Positions 1 to 7,138 of a DNA stretch of 49,247 nt are shown one piece after another. Source of the DNA: Halomonas sp. (lineage in GTDB: Bacteria; Pseudomonadota; Gammaproteobacteria; Pseudomonadales; Halomonadaceae). Below the pieces are notes generated by a model. The model was not told where the DNA came from. It did no database searches and saw only the letters and a list, made by a program, of their open reading frames with translations. Location of the stretch: the NCBI RefSeq assembly GCF_014859505.1, contig NZ_JACUUD010000009.1, positions 1 through 49,247 of the forward strand, read 5' to 3'. How positions within the stretch are numbered: position 1 is the stretch's first letter; every line of letters begins with the position of its first letter. Made by a program: the position numbers and the translations under genes.

Positions 1-279
1 CTGCGCGACGTGCGCCTCGCCTTCGGCGGCATGGCGGCCACGCCGAAGCGGGCCGCCGCCGCCGAGGCGGCGCTGGAGGGCCAGCCACCCACGGTGGCCA
101 GTTTCCAGGCGGCTCGCGCCGCCCTGAAGCAGGACTTCCAGCCGATGAGTGACGTGCGCGGCAGCGCCCACTACCGCGCGCTTTCCGCCGCCAACCTGCT
201 GGAGCGGCTGCGCCTTGTGATCGCGCAGCAGGAAGCCAACTCTGACCGGGAGGTGATGCTCCATGCGTACGCTCACTAA
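1..279 (+). CDS. xdhA: Xanthine dehydrogenase small subunit, C-terminal fragment
   Basis: Only the last 92 residues are inside the window; the gene begins upstream. The reading frame is open from base 1 and ends at TAA 277-279. The piece (LAFGGMAATPKRA, then DVRGSAHYRA and a helical ANLLERLRLVIAQQ tail) matches the C-terminal CO-dehydrogenase-flavoprotein-like domain of XdhA, the Fe-S/FAD subunit that passes electrons from the molybdenum site to NAD+. It overlaps the start of xdhB by 17 bases and is followed by xdhC, the usual xdhABC order in proteobacteria. The assignment rests on this short piece plus the neighbours, so the family call is firm but nothing can be said of the Fe-S part. Confidence 0.88.
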   Translation: MRDVRLAFGGMAATPKRAAAAEAALEGQPPTVASFQAARAALKQDFQPMSDVRGSAHYRALSAANLLERLRLVIAQQEANSDREVMLHAYAH

Positions 280-2791
280 GCTCAATAAGGCGCCCGGTAC
301 CGCGCCTTCCAAGACGCCCGCAGCCGCGCCGGCCAAGATGAAAGGTGACGCCGACGTCGGCACCGACTCCGCCGAGGCCCGACGCGAGCTGGAGGACCGC
401 ATCCAGGGGGCGAGCCCCTTGGCTCGTGATACCCAGACACCGGGCAGCGCCGGCCACTCCCAGGCCCACGAGAGCGCGGTGAAACACGTCACTGGCCGCG
501 CCGACTATATCGATGATCTCAAGGTGCCGGCGGACTGCCTGCACCTGGCGCTGGCGCTCTCGCCGGTGGCCCACGGCCGCCTGACCCGCCTCGACCTCGA
601 CAGGGTCCGCGCGCTGCCCGGCGTGGTGGACGCGGTGGGCTTTCATGAGGTGCCCGGCCATACCGATATCGGCCCGGTCTTTCCCGGCGACCCGATCTTC
701 GTCGAGGAAGAGATCAGCTATGCCGGCCAGGTGCTCTTCGCTGTGGCCGCCGACAGCCATGCTGCCGCCCGGGACGCGGTGAAGGCCGCACTGGAAGCCG
801 ATGTCCTCACGATCGACGAGCAGCCGGCGAGCCTCGATGCGGTGGCCGCCGCCGAGCACGGCGAGTTCGTGCGCCCCACCCATGTCCAGCAGAGCGGTGA
901 CTGGGAGGCCACGCTGGCCGGCGCCAGCCAGGTGGTGGAGGGCAAGCAGTTCGTCGGCGGCCAGGAGCACTTCTACCTGGAGGGCCAGGCCTGCCTGGTC
1001 ACCCCCACCGAGGACGAGGGCGTGGTGGTGCACACCTCCAACCAGCACCCCAGCGAGACCCAGAAGCTGGTGGCCGAGGTGCTGGGCATCCCCTTCCATG
1101 CAGTGACCGTAGAGGTGAGGCGCATGGGCGGCGGCTTCGGCGGCAAGGAGACCCAGGCCTCGCCCTGGGCCTGCATCGCCGCCCTCATCGCCCGGCGCAC
1201 CGGGCGCGCGGCCAGGCTGCGCCTGCCCCGTGCCGAGGACATACGCGTCACCGGCAAGCGCCACCCCTTCCACAACCGCTACCGGCTGGCCGTGGACGAG
1301 CTCGGCGTGATCCAGGGCGGCGAGATCACCGTGATCGGCGACTGCGGCTACTCGCCGGACCTGTCGGATGCCATCGTCGACCGCGCCATGTTCCACGCCG
1401 ACAACGCCTACTCGCTGGGGGCGGCCCGGGTCACCGGCCACCGTGCGCGCACCCACACCGCCTCCAACACCGCCTTCCGCGGCTTCGGCGGGCCCCAGGG
1501 AATGATGGTGATCGAGGCGGCCATGGACGACATCGCCCGCCGGGTGGGCGAGGATCCACTCACCGTGCGCAAGCGCAACCTCTATCGCCAGGGACGCGAC
1601 GTCACCCACTATGGCCAGACCGTGGAGCAGCTCGGCCTGCTGCACGAGCTGGTCGAGCGGCTGGAGGCGAGCAGTGACTACTGGGCAAGGCGAGAGGCGA
1701 TCCGCGACTTCAATGTGGGCAGCCCCGTGATCAAGCGTGGCCTGGCGCTGACTCCGGTGAAGTTCGGTATCTCCTTCACCGCCAAGCACCTCAACCAGGC
1801 CGGCGCCCTGCTCCACGTCTATACCGACGGCAGCGTGCAGATCAACCACGGCGGCACCGAGATGGGCCAGGGGCTGCACACCAAGATCTGCCAGGTGGTG
1901 GCCCGGGAGCTTTCGCTGGACATGGAAGCGGTGCGCATCACCGCCACCCGCACCGACAAGGTGCCCAACACCTCGCCCACCGCCGCCTCCAGCGGCGCGG
2001 ACCTCAACGGCATGGCCGCCCGCGACGCCTGCCTGACCCTCAAGGCGCGACTGTTCGACTTCGCCGCCGAGCACTATGCACTCGACCGCGAGGCGATGCG
2101 CCTGGAGGCCGGCCATCTGGTGGCAGGCGAGGGCGAGAGCGAGCGGCGCATCCCCTGGGGAGAGCTGGTACAGGCGGCCTATCTCGGGCGCGTCTCGCTC
2201 TCCGAGAAGGGCTTCTACGCCACCCCGCTGATCCACTACGACCGCGGCACCGGCCAGGGCCGCCCCTTCTATTACTACGCCTTCGGAGCCGCGGTGGCCG
2301 AGGTGAGCGTCGACACCCTGAGCGGCGAGTACCAGGTTGATAGGGTCGACATCCTGCATGACGTGGGCGACTCCCTGAACCCGGCCATCGATATCGGCCA
2401 GGTGGAGGGCGGTTTCATCCAGGGCATGGGCTGGCTGACCAGCGAAGAACTCAGGTGGAACGAGGCCGGCCGGCTGATCTCCGATGGCCCGGCCACCTAC
2501 AAGATCCCCACCTACGGCGACCTGCCCCCGGAGTTCAACGTCGAACTGATGGAGGGCCACCCCAACTCCATGGCCAGCATTTACCGCTCCAAGGCGGTGG
2601 GCGAGCCGCCCTTCATGCTCGGCATCTCGGTATGGTCGGCGCTGCGCGACGCCCTGGCGAGCCTCGCCGACTACCGCGAGGCACCGCGGCTCGATACCCC
2701 TGCTACCCCGGAGCGGGTGCTGATGGCCGCCGAGGCGCTGCGCTCGCGCCACAGCGGCTGGCCGCCGGCCTTCGAGGAGCCGACGCCGTGA
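263..2791 (+). CDS. xdhB: Xanthine dehydrogenase molybdopterin-binding subunit
   Basis: 842 residues. The large subunit oxidises hypoxanthine and xanthine to urate at a molybdenum cofactor in the cytoplasm. Family hallmarks include the GGGFGGKETQ cofactor loop (about residue 290), the FRGFGGPQG motif, the GGTEMGQGLHTK motif and the VGEPPFMLG segment with the catalytic glutamate near residue 781. The start is supported by a strong Shine-Dalgarno (GGAGGTGA, six bases before ATG 263). That start gives about 65 residues of Ala/Pro/Lys/Asp-rich sequence before the conserved beginning (HESAVKHVTGRADYIDD), longer than usual for XdhB. The gene overlaps both xdhA and xdhC, implying translational coupling. 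Confidence 0.95.
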   Translation: MRTLTKLNKAPGTAPSKTPAAAPAKMKGDADVGTDSAEARRELEDRIQGASPLARDTQTPGSAGHSQAHESAVKHVTGRADYIDDLKVPADCLHLALALSPVAHGRLTRLDLDRVRALPGVVDAVGFHEVPGHTDIGPVFPGDPIFVEEEISYAGQVLFAVAADSHAAARDAVKAALEADVLTIDEQPASLDAVAAAEHGEFVRPTHVQQSGDWEATLAGASQVVEGKQFVGGQEHFYLEGQACLVTPTEDEGVVVHTSNQHPSETQKLVAEVLGIPFHAVTVEVRRMGGGFGGKETQASPWACIAALIARRTGRAARLRLPRAEDIRVTGKRHPFHNRYRLAVDELGVIQGGEITVIGDCGYSPDLSDAIVDRAMFHADNAYSLGAARVTGHRARTHTASNTAFRGFGGPQGMMVIEAAMDDIARRVGEDPLTVRKRNLYRQGRDVTHYGQTVEQLGLLHELVERLEASSDYWARREAIRDFNVGSPVIKRGLALTPVKFGISFTAKHLNQAGALLHVYTDGSVQINHGGTEMGQGLHTKICQVVARELSLDMEAVRITATRTDKVPNTSPTAASSGADLNGMAARDACLTLKARLFDFAAEHYALDREAMRLEAGHLVAGEGESERRIPWGELVQAAYLGRVSLSEKGFYATPLIHYDRGTGQGRPFYYYAFGAAVAEVSVDTLSGEYQVDRVDILHDVGDSLNPAIDIGQVEGGFIQGMGWLTSEELRWNEAGRLISDGPATYKIPTYGDLPPEFNVELMEGHPNSMASIYRSKAVGEPPFMLGISVWSALRDALASLADYREAPRLDTPATPERVLMAAEALRSRHSGWPPAFEEPTP

Positions 2792-3693
2792 CCCGCGCAG
2801 GCGACCAACGCCCCGAGAGCTGGCACGCCGCCCTGCATCGACTGCAGCGCGACGGCCTGCCCCACGCCCTGGCCACCCAGGTGACCAGCGCCGGCTCCAC
2901 GCCCCGGGAGCCCGGGGCGCGGATGGTGATCACCGCCGATGCCGTCTTCGACACCCTGGGCGGCGGCACCTTCGAATACCAGGTGATCGAAGCCGCCAGG
3001 GCGCGGCTCGCCGGGAAGGATGGCAGAGCCGAGGGCGGCCTGAGCCTCGAGGCCTTCTCCCTGGGCGGGCGCAGCGGCCAGTGCTGCGGCGGCTTCGTCA
3101 ACGTGCTGATCGAGGTCTTCCCGGGCAGCGCCACCACCCTGGCGATCTTCGGCGCCGGCCACGTGGGCACCGAACTCGTGCGCCTGGCCGCCCCACTGCC
3201 CTGGCGAGTGCATTGGCATGACAGCCGGGAGGGCATCTTCCCGGACTGGGCGGCGAGCCAGCCGCGGCTCGCCTGCCGCCACGCCCCGGACCCGGCCGCC
3301 GCCGTGTCCGCGCTGCCCGAAGGCGCCCATACCCTGGTGCTGACCCACGACCACGCCGAGGATCGCGAGCTGGTGGACGCTCTCCTCAGGCGTGACGACA
3401 TCGCCTCGGTCGGGTTGATCGGATCGAAGAGCAAGTGGGCCAGCTTCCGTTCGCGGCTGGGCAACGCCGGCCACGGGGAGGCGACACTCGCGCGGGTGCG
3501 CTGCCCCATCGGCATGGCGGCGGGACCAGATGGCAATAAAAAAAGGGGGGGCGACAAGACCCCCTACGTCATCGCCCTGGCCACCCTGGCCGAGCTCTTG
3601 CCGCTGACGGCCAGCGCAGAACGGCCGGACCAGCGCGGCCTGGAGCCGGCCGTGCTGAGGGCCACCTTCAACAGGTCTCCCCCCGGAACCTAG
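2788..3693 (+). CDS. xdhC: Xanthine dehydrogenase accessory protein XdhC
   Basis: 301 residues from a GTG start that overlaps the xdhB stop (GTGA). XdhC binds molybdenum cofactor, promotes its sulfuration and inserts it into XdhB. The N-terminal domain (VTSAGSTPREPGARMV, then TLGGGTFEYQVIEAAR) and the C-terminal Rossmann domain (AIFGAGHVGTELVRLAA; GLIGSKSKWASFRSRL) are both present. After the conserved CPIG motif there is an unusual insert, PDGNKKRGG (about residues 247-255), encoded by seven A followed by seven G (3538-3551). The frame continues correctly into TPYVIALATLAELL. The start is inferred from coupling; there is no in-frame ATG before residue 37. Confidence 0.93.
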   Translation: MTRAGDQRPESWHAALHRLQRDGLPHALATQVTSAGSTPREPGARMVITADAVFDTLGGGTFEYQVIEAARARLAGKDGRAEGGLSLEAFSLGGRSGQCCGGFVNVLIEVFPGSATTLAIFGAGHVGTELVRLAAPLPWRVHWHDSREGIFPDWAASQPRLACRHAPDPAAAVSALPEGAHTLVLTHDHAEDRELVDALLRRDDIASVGLIGSKSKWASFRSRLGNAGHGEATLARVRCPIGMAAGPDGNKKRGGDKTPYVIALATLAELLPLTASAERPDQRGLEPAVLRATFNRSPPGT

Positions 3694-3714
3694 GGGCGCC
3701 GGGGGCAGGCCGAA

Positions 3715-3777
3715 GAGGAGGTCCTACGCCAGGGATGGCGTCGGTAGCGTACAGGGAAGTATTCACAGCGCCTCCTC
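3715..3777. repeat. Structured intergenic element (REP-like)
   Basis: In the 135 bases between xdhC and guaD there is a nested inverted structure. An outer pair GAGGAGG (3715-3721) and CCTCCTC (3771-3777) encloses a perfect 6-bp hairpin, ACGCCA-GGGA-TGGCGT (3726-3741), followed by a second motif with a similar AGGGA loop (GTACAGGGAAGTATTCAC, 3749-3766). Its compact shape and extragenic position resemble REP/BIME-type repeats. Only one copy lies in this window, so calling it a repeat is inference; it could instead be a terminator or mRNA-stability element of xdhABC. Confidence 0.45.
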
Positions 3778-3828
3778 GATGGTCCGGCACCCCGGGGCCT
3801 GTCGCCGGATCAGCCCCGGTGACACCAA

Positions 3829-5184
3829 ATGATGAGCTTGACGACAATGACGACGACCTACTCGCGCCTGCTGCGCGCCGAACTGCTGAGCTTCGATGCC
3901 GACCCCGGCGACGACGATACCCCGACCCCGGGCAGCGTCGTCCACCACCCGGACGGCGCCCTGTGGATCGAGAACGGTCGCATCCGCGCCGTGGGCGACT
4001 ACGCCACCCTGGCCGCCGACCTGCCGCCTGGCCTGGAGGTGATCGACCACCGTGGCAAGCTGATTACCCCCGGCTTCATCGACAGCCATGTCCACTACGT
4101 GCAGTTGGAGATCATGGCCTCCTGGGGGCGCCAGCTGCTCGACTGGCTCAACGACTACACCTTCCCGGAGGAACTCAGGTTCGCCAGCCGCGAGCACGCC
4201 GAGGCCCTCTCGGAGGCCTTTCTCGACGAGATGCTCAGGGTCGGCACCACCACCGCCCAGGTCTTCTGCTCGAGCCACCCAGTGTCGGTGGATGCCTTCT
4301 TCGCGGCGAGCCAGCGGCGCGGGCTCTGTATGCTGGCCGGCAAGGTGCTGATGGACCGCCACGCCCCCGAAGGCCTGACCGACGACACCCTGGGCGGCAT
4401 CCGCGACAGCGAACGGCTGATCGGCGACTGGCACGGCAAGGGGCGACTCGGCTACAGCCTGACCCCGCGCTTCGCGCCCACCTCCACCCGCGCCCAGCTC
4501 GACTCCACCGGCGCCCTCCTGAGAAACGATCCGAGCCTGTGGCTGCAGACCCACCTGGCCGAGAACACCGGCGAGCTGGACTGGGTGGCAGAGCTCTTCC
4601 CCGGCAGCCGCGACTACCTCGCGGTGTACGAGGAGTCAGGCCTGGTCGGGCCGCGCAGCACCTTCGCCCACGGCATCCACCTGGACCGGGAGATGCGCGC
4701 TCGCCTCGCCGAGCGCGGCGCCAATCTGGCCTTCTGCCCCAGCTCCAACCTCTTCCTGGGCAGCGGGCTCTTCGACCGCCAGGCCGCCCGGGAGATGGGC
4801 CTGGGCGTGACCTTCGCCAGCGACGTGGGCGGCGGCACCGACCTCTCGGGGCTCGCCACGCTCAAGGCCGCCTACCAGGTGGGCCAGCTGCGCGGCCAGC
4901 CCCTCACCGCCTGGCAGGGCTTCCATGGCCTGACCCTGGGCAACGCCCGGGCGCTGTCGCTGGATGAACGCATCGGCCGCCTGGCGCCGGGCATGGACGC
5001 CGACTTCGTGGTGCTCGACCCGGCGGCGACCCCACTGCTGGCCCGGCGCACGGCGCGCTGCCGAACCCTGGCCGAGACGCTCTTCGCGCTGATGATGCTT
5101 GGCGACGACCGCTGCGTGGCCGAGACCTGGGCGAACGGGCATCTCCAGCATCGGCGCGAGACCATGATCGCCGAACGGGACTGA
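3829..5184 (+). CDS. guaD: Guanine deaminase
   Basis: 451 residues. It converts guanine to xanthine and ammonia, feeding the xanthine dehydrogenase encoded just upstream. It is a cytoplasmic amidohydrolase with zinc ligands in PGFIDSHVHYVQ (H87, H89), HLAEN and FAHGIHL, and the signature FCPSSNLFLGSGLFD and ASDVGGGTDLS motifs of bacterial GuaD. ATG 3829 is followed at once by a second ATG (3832); either may be used, and a GGTGA lies about eight bases before the first. The length is near the usual 430-450 residues. The convergent cytochrome gene ends eight bases past its stop with no obvious terminator between. Confidence 0.95.
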   Translation: MMSLTTMTTTYSRLLRAELLSFDADPGDDDTPTPGSVVHHPDGALWIENGRIRAVGDYATLAADLPPGLEVIDHRGKLITPGFIDSHVHYVQLEIMASWGRQLLDWLNDYTFPEELRFASREHAEALSEAFLDEMLRVGTTTAQVFCSSHPVSVDAFFAASQRRGLCMLAGKVLMDRHAPEGLTDDTLGGIRDSERLIGDWHGKGRLGYSLTPRFAPTSTRAQLDSTGALLRNDPSLWLQTHLAENTGELDWVAELFPGSRDYLAVYEESGLVGPRSTFAHGIHLDREMRARLAERGANLAFCPSSNLFLGSGLFDRQAAREMGLGVTFASDVGGGTDLSGLATLKAAYQVGQLRGQPLTAWQGFHGLTLGNARALSLDERIGRLAPGMDADFVVLDPAATPLLARRTARCRTLAETLFALMMLGDDRCVAETWANGHLQHRRETMIAERD

Positions 5185-5191
5185 CTCACCC

Positions 5192-5578
5192 CTATTCCTG
5201 GTCCGGCGGCAGCGCGAGGATCCAGCTCACCAGGCGCTCGATATCCTCTTCAGCGACCCGGCGATTGGGGGTCATGCGCTCCTCGCCCCAGTTGCCGCTG
5301 CCGCCCTCGCGCACCGTGGCCACCAGGCGATCCAGTGCCTCGCCGTCGTCCCGGTAGCGCTCGGCCACGTCACGCCAGGCGGGCCCACGAAGGGTCTTGT
5401 TCAGGTCGTGGCAGTTGAAGCAGCCGCTGTCCCAGGCCAGGTCGATCATCGCCTCGTCCTCCTCGACCGCGTCGGCCTGAGCCTGGCCCGAGGCCAGCAG
5501 GGCGACCAGCAGGCTCGCCGCCTGGGCGTTCATCGTCCCCCTACTCACCGTCCCCCTACTCACCGTCCCCCTACGCAT
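5192..5578 (-). CDS. Small class I c-type cytochrome, exported
   Basis: 128 residues. It has a haem-binding CFNCH (residues 53-57), then GPAW and a likely axial methionine in ERMTP (M102), as in cytochrome c551/c5-type electron carriers of the periplasm. The start at 5578 is favoured because GGGAGG lies seven bases before it and the ATG overlaps the stop of the upstream gene (ATGCGTAG). This start adds an arginine-containing n-region made of a repeated RGTVS unit before the hydrophobic AASLLVALLAS and an AQA-type cleavage site. An alternative start at M16 (5533) would leave an uncharged n-region. It probably donates electrons to, or works with, the divergent di-haem peroxidase; that partnership is inferred from position. 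Confidence 0.85.
   Translation of the reverse strand: MRRGTVSRGTVSRGTMNAQAASLLVALLASGQAQADAVEEDEAMIDLAWDSGCFNCHDLNKTLRGPAWRDVAERYRDDGEALDRLVATVREGGSGNWGEERMTPNRRVAEEDIERLVSWILALPPDQE
5534..5574. repeat. 15-bp tandem repeat at the cytochrome N-terminus
   Basis: The unit CGTCCCCCTACTCAC is present twice exactly (5534-5548, 5549-5563) and a third time in part (5564-5574). Read on the minus strand it encodes a five-residue unit (RGTVS), and each unit carries AGGGGG followed three bases later by GTG or ATG. The array therefore lies across the translation start and signal-peptide n-region of the cytochrome gene. Copy-number change would alter the n-region by five residues without breaking the frame. 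Confidence 0.85.
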
Positions 5579-5822
5579 CTCGCTTCCCTCCCAGCAGGGC
5601 ATCCGCCACGCGGAACACCGTCAGGGCCGCCAGCGCGGCGGCGAAGAGCATCGGCATGCGGTAGTCGGCTCGGGTCAGGATCCACAGGTGGGTCACGCCC
5701 AGCGCCGCCGACACGCAGACCAGCCGATGCAGCCAGTGCCAGGCCAGCCGCACCGCGGGCAGGCTGCCGGCCAGCAGCACCAGCAGGCGGAAGGTGAGGA
5801 TTCGCTGTGATGCCTCCAGCAT
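5571..5822 (-). pseudogene. MsrQ-like membrane haem protein, internally deleted
   Basis: 83 residues, probably three membrane helices. Residues 8-28 (LTFRLLVLLAGSLPAVRLAW) resemble the first helix of MsrQ (YedZ), the haem-b membrane subunit that supplies electrons to the MsrP methionine sulfoxide reductase. Residues 29-72 (HWLHRLVCVSAALGVTHLW, then RADYRMPMLFAAALAALTVFR) resemble its last two helices, including the LHRL (H32) and H45 haem-ligand positions. The middle, about 100 residues in normal MsrQ with the third helix and its histidine, is absent, though the frame is open. Start 5822 has AGGGGAG six bases before it. No msrP is nearby. It may be a decaying relic or a retained miniature haem protein; its 8-base overlap with the cytochrome gene argues that it is still translated. 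Confidence 0.55.
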
Positions 5823-5910
5823 CAGGGCTCCCCTGCAGCAATACATGGTGGGGTGATGAATGACCTCAGAGTGGGGACGTCCAGCCACAGGCTGGCTGAG
5901 GACTTCGTGC

Positions 5911-5924
5911 TTGACCTGGCTCAA
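5911..5924. promoter_or_regulatory. FNR/Anr-like box 1
   Basis: TTGACCTGGCTCAA is a near-palindrome fitting the FNR/Anr core TTGAT-N4-ATCAA at eight of ten positions. It lies in the 232-base divergent region between the MsrQ-like gene and the di-haem peroxidase gene, 130 bases upstream of the latter's start. In Pseudomonas, Anr controls cytochrome c peroxidase; transfer of that logic here is inference. Confidence 0.45.
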
Positions 5925-5954
5925 GAGTGGCCGTTTTCCGACGGTTTTACTGGG

Positions 5955-5968
5955 TTGATTGGCGTCAA
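5955..5968. promoter_or_regulatory. FNR/Anr-like box 2
   Basis: TTGATTGGCGTCAA matches TTGAT-N4-ATCAA at nine of ten positions. Its centre is 44 bases from the centre of box 1, about four helical turns, so two dimers could bind the same face of the DNA. It is 86 bases before the peroxidase ATG. I could not find a convincing -10 at the canonical distance for activation from -41.5, so the direction of control is open. Confidence 0.55.
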
Positions 5969-6054
5969 GTGGCAGCACTAAGGTGCCGGCAGAAGGTCAA
6001 GCGCGGGTTACCCCGCGCCACTGACCCGGATCATCAACACGAGGGGGAACTGCC

Positions 6055-7044
6055 ATGATCACCAGACGCCTGCTGGCCTCGGCCATCGCCATGGGCTCTG
6101 CCATCGCCATCGCCGCACCGGCAATGGCCGACGACGGCCTCGGCGACTATCGCGACCGTTTCGAGCCGCTGCCCCACTTCCCGCCGATCCCCGCCGACAA
6201 CTCCCTGACCCGGGAGAAGGTCGAACTCGGCAACATGCTCTTCTTCGAGCCGCGCATCTCCTCCAGCGGCGTGATCAGCTGCGCCACCTGTCACAACCCG
6301 GCGCTGGGCTGGGCAGACCGCATTCCACGCGCCACCGGCCACGACGGCCAGATCGGCGAACGCAACACACCCACCGTGCTGAACTCCGGTTTCCTGGGCT
6401 CCCAGTTCTGGGACGGCCGCGAGCCTGACCTGGAGGGACAGGCCCTGGGACCCATCGAGGCCGACGTGGAAATGGCCATGGACCTCGAGACTGCCCTGGA
6501 GCGACTCAACGACTTCGATCTCTACCAGAAGAAGTTCGCCGAGGCCTATCCGGACGATGCCGACCCGATCAACGCCGACAACCTGGCCAAGGCGCTGGCC
6601 AGCTTCCAGCGCACCCTGAACACCCCGAACTCGCCCTTCGACCGCTACCTGCATGGCGACGAGAACGCGCTGAATCCGCAGGAAAAAGACGGCATGGTGG
6701 CCTTTGTGGACAACGGCTGCATCGCCTGCCACAGCGGCCCGGCCATGACCGACAGCAACTTCCACCGCATCCAGGTCCCCGGCTCAAGCGACGTGGGCCG
6801 CTATGAGGTCACCGGGGACGAGGCCGACAAGTACAAGTTCCGCACCCCGACCCTGCGCAATGTGGGCGTGACCTACCCCTACATGAACAACGGCGCCACC
6901 GAGACCCTCGAGGAGGCCGTTGCCATCATGGGCACCGAGATGCTGGGACGGGACTTCGAGGAGCAGACCATCGACGATATCACCGCCTTCCTGCATACCC
7001 TGACCGGCGAGATGCCCGATTTCGAGGTGCCGGCCCTGCCGTAA
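6055..7044 (+). CDS. Di-haem cytochrome c peroxidase
   Basis: 329 residues with a clear signal peptide (MITRRLLASAIAMG..., cleavage after APAMA). It belongs to the CCP/MauG family: two c-haem sites, CATCH (residues 76-80) and CIACH (222-226), with the family motifs GPIEADVEM and FRTPTLRNVGVTYPYMNNG. It reduces hydrogen peroxide in the periplasm using electrons from small c-type cytochromes, one of which is encoded divergently. ATG 6055 follows GAGGGGG at a good distance. Length is close to the usual 320-350. FNR/Anr-like boxes upstream suggest low-oxygen control, and a strong terminator follows. MauG-type maturation activity cannot be excluded from sequence alone, but no mau genes are present. 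Confidence 0.92.
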   Translation: MITRRLLASAIAMGSAIAIAAPAMADDGLGDYRDRFEPLPHFPPIPADNSLTREKVELGNMLFFEPRISSSGVISCATCHNPALGWADRIPRATGHDGQIGERNTPTVLNSGFLGSQFWDGREPDLEGQALGPIEADVEMAMDLETALERLNDFDLYQKKFAEAYPDDADPINADNLAKALASFQRTLNTPNSPFDRYLHGDENALNPQEKDGMVAFVDNGCIACHSGPAMTDSNFHRIQVPGSSDVGRYEVTGDEADKYKFRTPTLRNVGVTYPYMNNGATETLEEAVAIMGTEMLGRDFEEQTIDDITAFLHTLTGEMPDFEVPALP

Positions 7045-7076
7045 CTCGAGGCGACCGACGAGCGTGCCACACAGAC

Positions 7077-7113
7077 GCCGACTCCCGAACGCTCCGGGGG
7101 TCGGCTTTTTTTT
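7077..7113 (+). terminator. Rho-independent terminator after the peroxidase gene
   Basis: The stem GCCGAC...GTCGGC is extended inward by CCCG/CGGG, with a small loop, and is followed directly by eight T (7106-7113). It lies 32 bases past the peroxidase stop, and the converging adenine deaminase gene ends 25 bases further on. Confidence 0.9.
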
Positions 7114-7138
7114 GCTGACGCAGCGACAGAAAGAGGCG

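Noticed and set aside
2455..3693. Upstream extension of xdhC to 412 codons
   Set aside because: The first 111 codons overlap xdhB out of frame and do not resemble XdhC; the conserved protein starts at the GTG that overlaps the xdhB stop.
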